In this document: in pieces, positions 8,690-12,914 of the stretch
How positions within the stretch are numbered: position 1 is the first letter of the stretch
How the letters are laid out: every line of letters starts with the position of its first letter
Assembly: GCA_000697335.1 (NCBI GenBank)
Contig: JNEM01012326.1
Coordinates: 1 to 12,914, forward strand
Direction of reading: 5' to 3'
From: Conidiobolus incongruus B7586
Taxonomy: Eukaryota; Entomophthoromycota; Entomophthoromycetes; Entomophthorales; Conidiobolaceae
Length of the DNA: 12,914 bases
Notes under the pieces: generated by a model
The model's input: the letters and a program-made list of their open reading frames with translations, nothing else
The model's database searches: none
Told to the model about the DNA's origin: nothing
Translations under genes and position numbers: made by a program

Positions 8690-9190
8690 AGCATTTTGGC
8701 AAAAATTTGTTGGCATATTGCCGATTGCTTGATTCTGAATGAGTTAATTATGATTGATATGTAGTATAGTTACCAATCATATCTTATTCAATATCCATTA
8801 ACCAACATTAAATCCTCAATTTCCCATTTTATCTGTCAATGCAGTATCCATCAAACCATCCTAACTGATAAAGCTACTGATGGAGTCGTGCCAACCGATC
8901 TGATGGCGGCCTAAAAATGATTAGTTGATATTCAATCCAATTGTCACTACCTATTAGAGTTAAACTTTCATTTTTTAATCAAAACCGATTAGGGAAATGA
9001 GGTATTATATAAGTCATAGCTATTTCATTCTTTTATTTAGTTTACATTTTAATCTTACATTCGAGCTAAATTGCTGTTAAATTAACAATCGAACTGGCGT
9101 TGGGTTACAAATAAACCGTAAATTGGATCTCAAAAATACAAAAGTATATTTTTCCACTTTAGGTTCAAATTTGTCAGTCTACATATACAC
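8690..9190 (+). other. GC-richer patch 2 with TATA-like promoter sequence but no following gene
   Basis: A less AT-rich stretch of about 500 bp. At 9003-9013 TATTATATAAG is followed by a pyrimidine-rich segment (CTATTTCATTCTTTTATTT), the usual look of a fungal core promoter on the plus strand. No ATG-initiated gene follows within 200 bp. The segment around 9054-9097 recurs in eroded form at 9483-9528. The patch may be the promoter of a non-coding transcript or decayed gene, or the end of an old LTR-type fossil. I see no direct proof for any of these. Confidence 0.3.
9081..9097 (+). repeat. Direct repeat, copy 1
   Basis: ATTAACAATCGAACTGG. The copy at 9512-9528 differs only by G to A at the CpG. 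Upstream in both copies lies CTTACATTC or CTTCACATTC, at 27 and 29 bp distance, so the repeated unit is probably 45 bp or more. Confidence 0.45.
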
Positions 9191-10741
9191 CGAGAGTTAT
9201 ATATAAATATATTTTAAATTTTGTTATTAAAAAAATTCTGTAATATTATATAAAATTATATGATACATGCTTATCCATTTTTGAATTATTTTGAGATTAG
9301 TTTAAATAATAATTGAGTAATTATATTAGCCAAAATTTTGGAAATAGATTTTTACTTAATATATTTTGATTTAACTATTAAGACTTATATTAAAATACTC
9401 CTTCATTTGAAGTTTATCAAATCTGATATATGTAATTTATTAAATTTTGACATAAATTTGAATTAATAAATTTAGTTTTTAACTTCACATTCTTGTTAGT
9501 TGTATTTTATCATTAACAATCAAACTGGAATTTTAAAAACTAAAAATATTACTTTCACGATTATATTTAAATCTTCATATTATATAATATTAAAACACTG
9601 ATATCATAATAAGTATATTATCTACTTTTTTTGATTATTACATACTTATTTTTATATTGGCAAATATAATATTGACTTTATGAATTTATGATTTCAATTA
9701 ATTTATTTATCTCTTTATTTGAACCACAATTTTAATTTTAATTTAATTAAACCAATATATTTAATTCAATATAAATATTCAATAAATGCTTAATCAAAAA
9801 ATTCCTGTAGTGTTATTAAATTTGATGGAAAGATTCAAGAAGAAATATATTAATATGGTGTTAATTCAAATTAATATATTAGTTAAATGTAGTTAGACAA
9901 TGTATAATAATGACTCAATAGGATTAGCCTTATATAATGTTTTTTGCTCAACTTTTGTGGTCAATTTTTTATCAATCAGGTGGATTTCTAGTGTATAGAA
10001 ACTTTCGTGAATTATGTTAATAAAATATGATTTATTATATAGTGTAATGATTAATAGATATTGAAATTGATAAATATTATATAATATTTTTTGAAATATA
10101 TAATATAGTATTATAATACCACTATTTTGTAAACCATTCAACTATTCGTTGTTTATTCAAAATTTATAAATTAATAATTTAAAATCAGAGTGTTTTAGGT
10201 ATATAATTTTTAATTCTCACAAATAATAATAATTATTATAGGTTAGTTTAGTAATTTTCTATTAACTATTTATATAAATTCAGAAAATACTTTATGAATA
10301 ATTAAAATATATTATAATACAATATTTGAATAAATATCTTATTGATTCAAAATTATTTGTAACATTCAAAATATTTAGATTTAGTATGTATTAGAATTTT
10401 TCATAATAAAATAGTAAATTTTTAAGAGTATAATACTATCTTAAATAGTATTACTTTCTTCATTTTTGATTTATTAAATAATAATTAAAAAAGAATACTT
10501 TCCAAATTATATTTATTATGAATATTAAACAAAAAATTGCATAATTAATTAATTTTTTATATATGATATTTGGTTCTTAAAGTTGGTACAATTTAAATTT
10601 ATGAATTTAATATCAATCATCTTGTAAGTTTATAATATTAGTTTTCAATAATACTTATGTTTTTATTACTCGAAAAATGAATAATTCACTCCAATCAGGT
10701 TTTAATGGAAAACAAAATATCAAAATAATAGAATTTAATTT
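9191..10741. other. AT-rich intergenic stretch without a convincing gene
   Basis: About 1.5 kb of AT-rich DNA. The longest open stretch, 82 codons on the minus strand (10141-9893), is rich in Ile, Tyr, Leu and Lys as AT-rich noise would be, and I do not accept it as a gene. Apart from the direct repeat copy at 9512-9528, nothing was recognised. Confidence 0.5.
9512..9528 (+). repeat. Direct repeat, copy 2 (eroded)
   Basis: ATTAACAATCAAACTGG, 16 of 17 identical to 9081-9097 and 431 bp away. Its flanks are more AT-rich, as expected of a more decayed copy. Confidence 0.45.
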
Positions 10742-10840
10742 TATCATGTGGTTCTACCAATTGCTAGTAGAGCATCGATTATAGGTAAGGAGGCGACTTT
10801 CTCGTGTTTATTTGGTAGTTTGGGTTAAGGCGTTTTATTT

Positions 10841-10866
10841 AGCCCTTGTTAAGGGTTTACTGGGCT
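10841..10866. other. Alternative overlapping stem-loops
   Basis: AGCCC (10841-10845) can pair with GGGCT (10862-10866), or CCCTT (10843-10847) with AAGGG (10851-10855). The two pairings exclude each other, a switch-like arrangement that may be fortuitous. Confidence 0.25.
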
Positions 10867-11054
10867 TCACAGAAGGTCAGAGGCAATGATGGAAACACAT
10901 CCCGACAATGATCCTTTTATAGCCATTGATTGGCTGTAGATAGTGTAAAGCAGTGTAATAAGTCTTTGAAAAATGAGATCTTAAGTGATGTGACGGGTTT
11001 TCCGGGACTATATCCACATAGGGTGATAGATTGCGAGATGAAGTTGGTGGAGCG

Positions 11055-11069
11055 GGTTACTAAGTAACC
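11055..11069. other. 15-bp palindrome GGTTACT-A-AGTAACC
   Basis: Perfect 7-bp arms around a single central base. With no loop to speak of it suits a dimeric DNA-binding protein better than an RNA hairpin. It lies near the upstream border of island 3 on the minus strand. Confidence 0.45.
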
Positions 11070-11108
11070 AAAATGAAATAAATTGTGCGGTCTGACAACC
11101 TTAGTTTA

Positions 11109-12239
11109 GATGTGCACCTTGATATTTTATTAATTTAACCACATTACTTTGAAGTTTAACTTTCTTTTTTATTTTATGTTAACAACTAATGTACTAAAGT
11201 CTATATTAATATATATCCAGATTCTCAACTTGAAAATTTTACAATTAATATATTATTTAAAATTAGATTATCAAAAATTAATCCTTGTGATGAAATTTTC
11301 ATTTATCTAATATTATGGATTTCTTTTTTAAGCTAGAATTACTTTATAATATATTATAAAAACTTCGTTATTTTTGCAAATAATAATCCTTTAATAGGAT
11401 TTCTCCAGAGGAAATAAAATATTTTACTATTCAAATTAATTAGGAGTACACTATTATCATTCATTAGTATCAGATAGATATATAGGGAAATAATGAATTA
11501 AATTATCCTTTGTCTGAACGGAAGCATTTTAAAAAATTATTTTTAACATCATTATAATATATTCATTGTTACATAATATAAATTATGTATGGATTTTTAT
11601 TAAATAAAATATGTTTATAATATATTATTTATGGAAATTATTTAAACTCCAATACAAGATCATTTAATATAAACTCTTAATAATAATATATATCCAAAAA
11701 CTTTTGAATATAATAATATCCCTAAACTTATATTAAATAAGCCTTAAAAATAGGTTACGATCCAAAATATTTAAATATCTATTTAACTCCAAAACTTAAT
11801 AAACATAATTATAATATATATATATTAGTATTAAACATTTATTTTCATATATATTATTAGCTCAAAAAGAAAGAAATGGAATATTTTTTTATTTTCTGAT
11901 TTTTTAAATATATTGCTAGTTTTGCAGAATCAAATATATATAGATTATATAAGAAAATAATTATATTGAAAATATAAATATAAATATAAATATAAATATA
12001 TATACTTTATAGTTATTTATTAAAATTATATTAATTTAAAATCTGAAGTTAAATTTAATGATTTTTAAATTTAATAATGATCATTAAAATCATTTATTTT
12101 GATATCACAAAACTTTATTATAAACTCTATAAAATTATTCAAGATTTATAAAAAGATTAAAAAGATAGTGTTTTACTTAAATCTACCATTTATTTCTAAA
12201 TTTATTATTTTAAAGCTTGAAGAAATATAATTTAAAATT
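11109..12239. other. AT-rich intergenic stretch
   Basis: No gene or RNA recognised. CpG is absent from about 11760 onward. It contains the microsatellite at 11971-12000 and an alternating AT run around 11816-11826. Confidence 0.5.
11971..12000 (+). repeat. (AATATA)5 microsatellite
   Basis: Five perfect tandem hexamers, with partial copies at each edge. Likely polymorphic in length; no function implied. Confidence 0.85.
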
Positions 12240-12914
12240 TACTTAAATTTAGAAAACTAATTACTATTATTATTTTTTTTATTATTTAATAAAATAAAAA
12301 ATATATTAAAAACACCCTTTATATTCAGTTATAAAATTATCTAGGTATTTTAATATTAAATATAAAAATATTATATATATATAAAATATAAACCTGTATT
12401 AGTTAATAAAAATAAAAAATATATAACTTATAATTTAACCAAAATTTAGACAAAAACTAAAATAACTATAGCTAAACAAAGCCTATTTAAAAATCATTAG
12501 AAGGAATAGTTTTTATAATAAATAATAATAATTAATAAATCTTAAACTTTTTAATATAACTTTTTACCTAAAATTAAAATAATCCTTTTTATTAATATTA
12601 ATATTAATAAACAGATACTTTGATAAATAAATGCTAATTGTTATAATGAACTATAATGATATTTAGTCTTTTTTACTTAGTTTTTAAAGGTAAATTAATT
12701 AATAATAATTTATATATTATTTTTTAAATAAAATAATATTGTAATTAAAATTTATAATATAAATTACAAATACCTATTATTTATAAAATAATAATAAAAT
12801 ATATAAAGCTAAATTTAGAAAAGATTTTAGATTTAAAAAAATTAAAAAAATAATATTTTTAATATATTTATATGATTATAGCTTATATGACTATAATTAC
12901 TTTTGATAATTAAA
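12240..12914. other. Extremely AT-rich, CpG-free block, probably a heavily decayed repeat
   Basis: Composition resembles the Tc1 region at the left edge: no CpG and very little G or C. A weak inverted pair can be drawn between about 12459-12483 (AAAATAACTATAGCTAAAC) and about 12874-12897 (minus strand AAAAGTAATTATAGTCATA), which would bound a MITE-sized unit of about 440 bp. No protein remnant was recognised. Confidence 0.25.

Larger units (their letters stand above)
10742..11108. other. GC-richer island 3: promoter-like, non-coding or fossil solo LTR
   Basis: About 365 bp with sharp borders and the highest G+C outside the gene. Minus-strand features in order are TTGTCAG near the start (about 11090-11096), the palindrome 11055-11069, CCGGAAAACCC (10995-11005, shared with island 1), CAGCCAATCA (also shared) with a TATA-like CTATAAAAGG (10913-10922) close to it, and a foldable region at 10841-10866. 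No reading frame of convincing length exists on either strand. A solo LTR from the same family as island 1, or a promoter with a short structured transcript, are the options. I found no target duplication and no match to a known RNA family. Confidence 0.4.

Noticed and set aside
8868-8914. GC-richer reading stretch ending DKATDGVVPTDLMAA and a stop on the plus strand
   Set aside because: Only about 45 codons between stops, no start codon, no recognisable family. Mentioned only because its composition differs from its surroundings.
9160-9175. B-box-like GGTTCAAATTTG
   Set aside because: It lacks the downstream CC of a Pol III B box and has no A box upstream at a proper distance.
9893-10141. 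Open reading frame of 82 codons on the minus strand
   Set aside because: Composition is dominated by Ile, Tyr, Leu and Lys as expected of AT-rich noise. A stretch of this length is expected about once by chance in such DNA, and no domain is recognisable.
10743-10790. tRNA-like look of GTAGAGCATCGATT with GGTTCTACCA nearby
   Set aside because: The D-arm-like words are not followed by an anticodon arm or a GGTTCGA-type T arm, and no cloverleaf can be drawn.
10887-10940. Reading METHPDNDPFIAIDWL followed by a stop in island 3
   Set aside because: Only 16 codons, with no continuation in either direction; more likely chance in a GC-richer patch.
1-12914. CRISPR array, bacterial operon or Shine-Dalgarno-type features
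   Set aside because: No regular spaced repeats, no clustered genes, and the single gene and transposon are eukaryotic in type.

Overview
The window looks like a nuclear fragment of an AT-rich fungal genome, most likely an arbuscular mycorrhizal fungus (Glomeromycotina, Rhizophagus-like). The grounds are an intron-free gene of ordinary base composition inside very AT-rich intergenic DNA, a protein kinase-like domain joined to Sel1 repeats (a combination I recall as common in that group), and a decayed Tc1 element at one edge. The assignment is an inference; no rRNA or marker gene is present.

Layout. Positions 1 to about 1490 hold a decayed Tc1-type DNA transposon whose left tip lies just outside the window. 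It has long terminal inverted repeats with internal direct repeats, and a transposase pseudogene with DD34E spacing. About 3 kb of AT-rich DNA without a convincing gene follows (1491-4478). The only intact gene is on the minus strand, 7032 down to 4543: an 829-residue protein with an N-terminal four-helix-bundle-like region, a TKL-type pseudokinase domain, a long Ser/Asn/Pro-rich linker and C-terminal Sel1 repeats. A candidate TATA element lies just upstream of it and a candidate poly(A) signal just downstream.

The pseudokinase keeps the beta-3 lysine, but the HRD motif reads HKN and the DFG motif reads GFE. Together with the helical N-terminus and a charged connector, this is the architecture of the animal necroptosis effector MLKL, with a Sel1 module added. 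It is the best candidate for an undescribed system here: a possible fungal membrane-active cell-death or signalling protein.

From 7110 to the right edge there is no convincing protein gene. Three GC-richer islands stand out (about 8181-8520, 8690-9190 and 10742-11108). Two share the 11-mer GGGTTTTCCGG, each has a TATA-like sequence on the minus strand, and they contain short perfect hairpins. They could be promoters of non-coding transcripts or fossil solo long terminal repeats; the sequence alone does not decide. The last 1.1 kb is extremely AT-rich, has no CpG at all, and contains a hexanucleotide microsatellite and a weak inverted-repeat pair.
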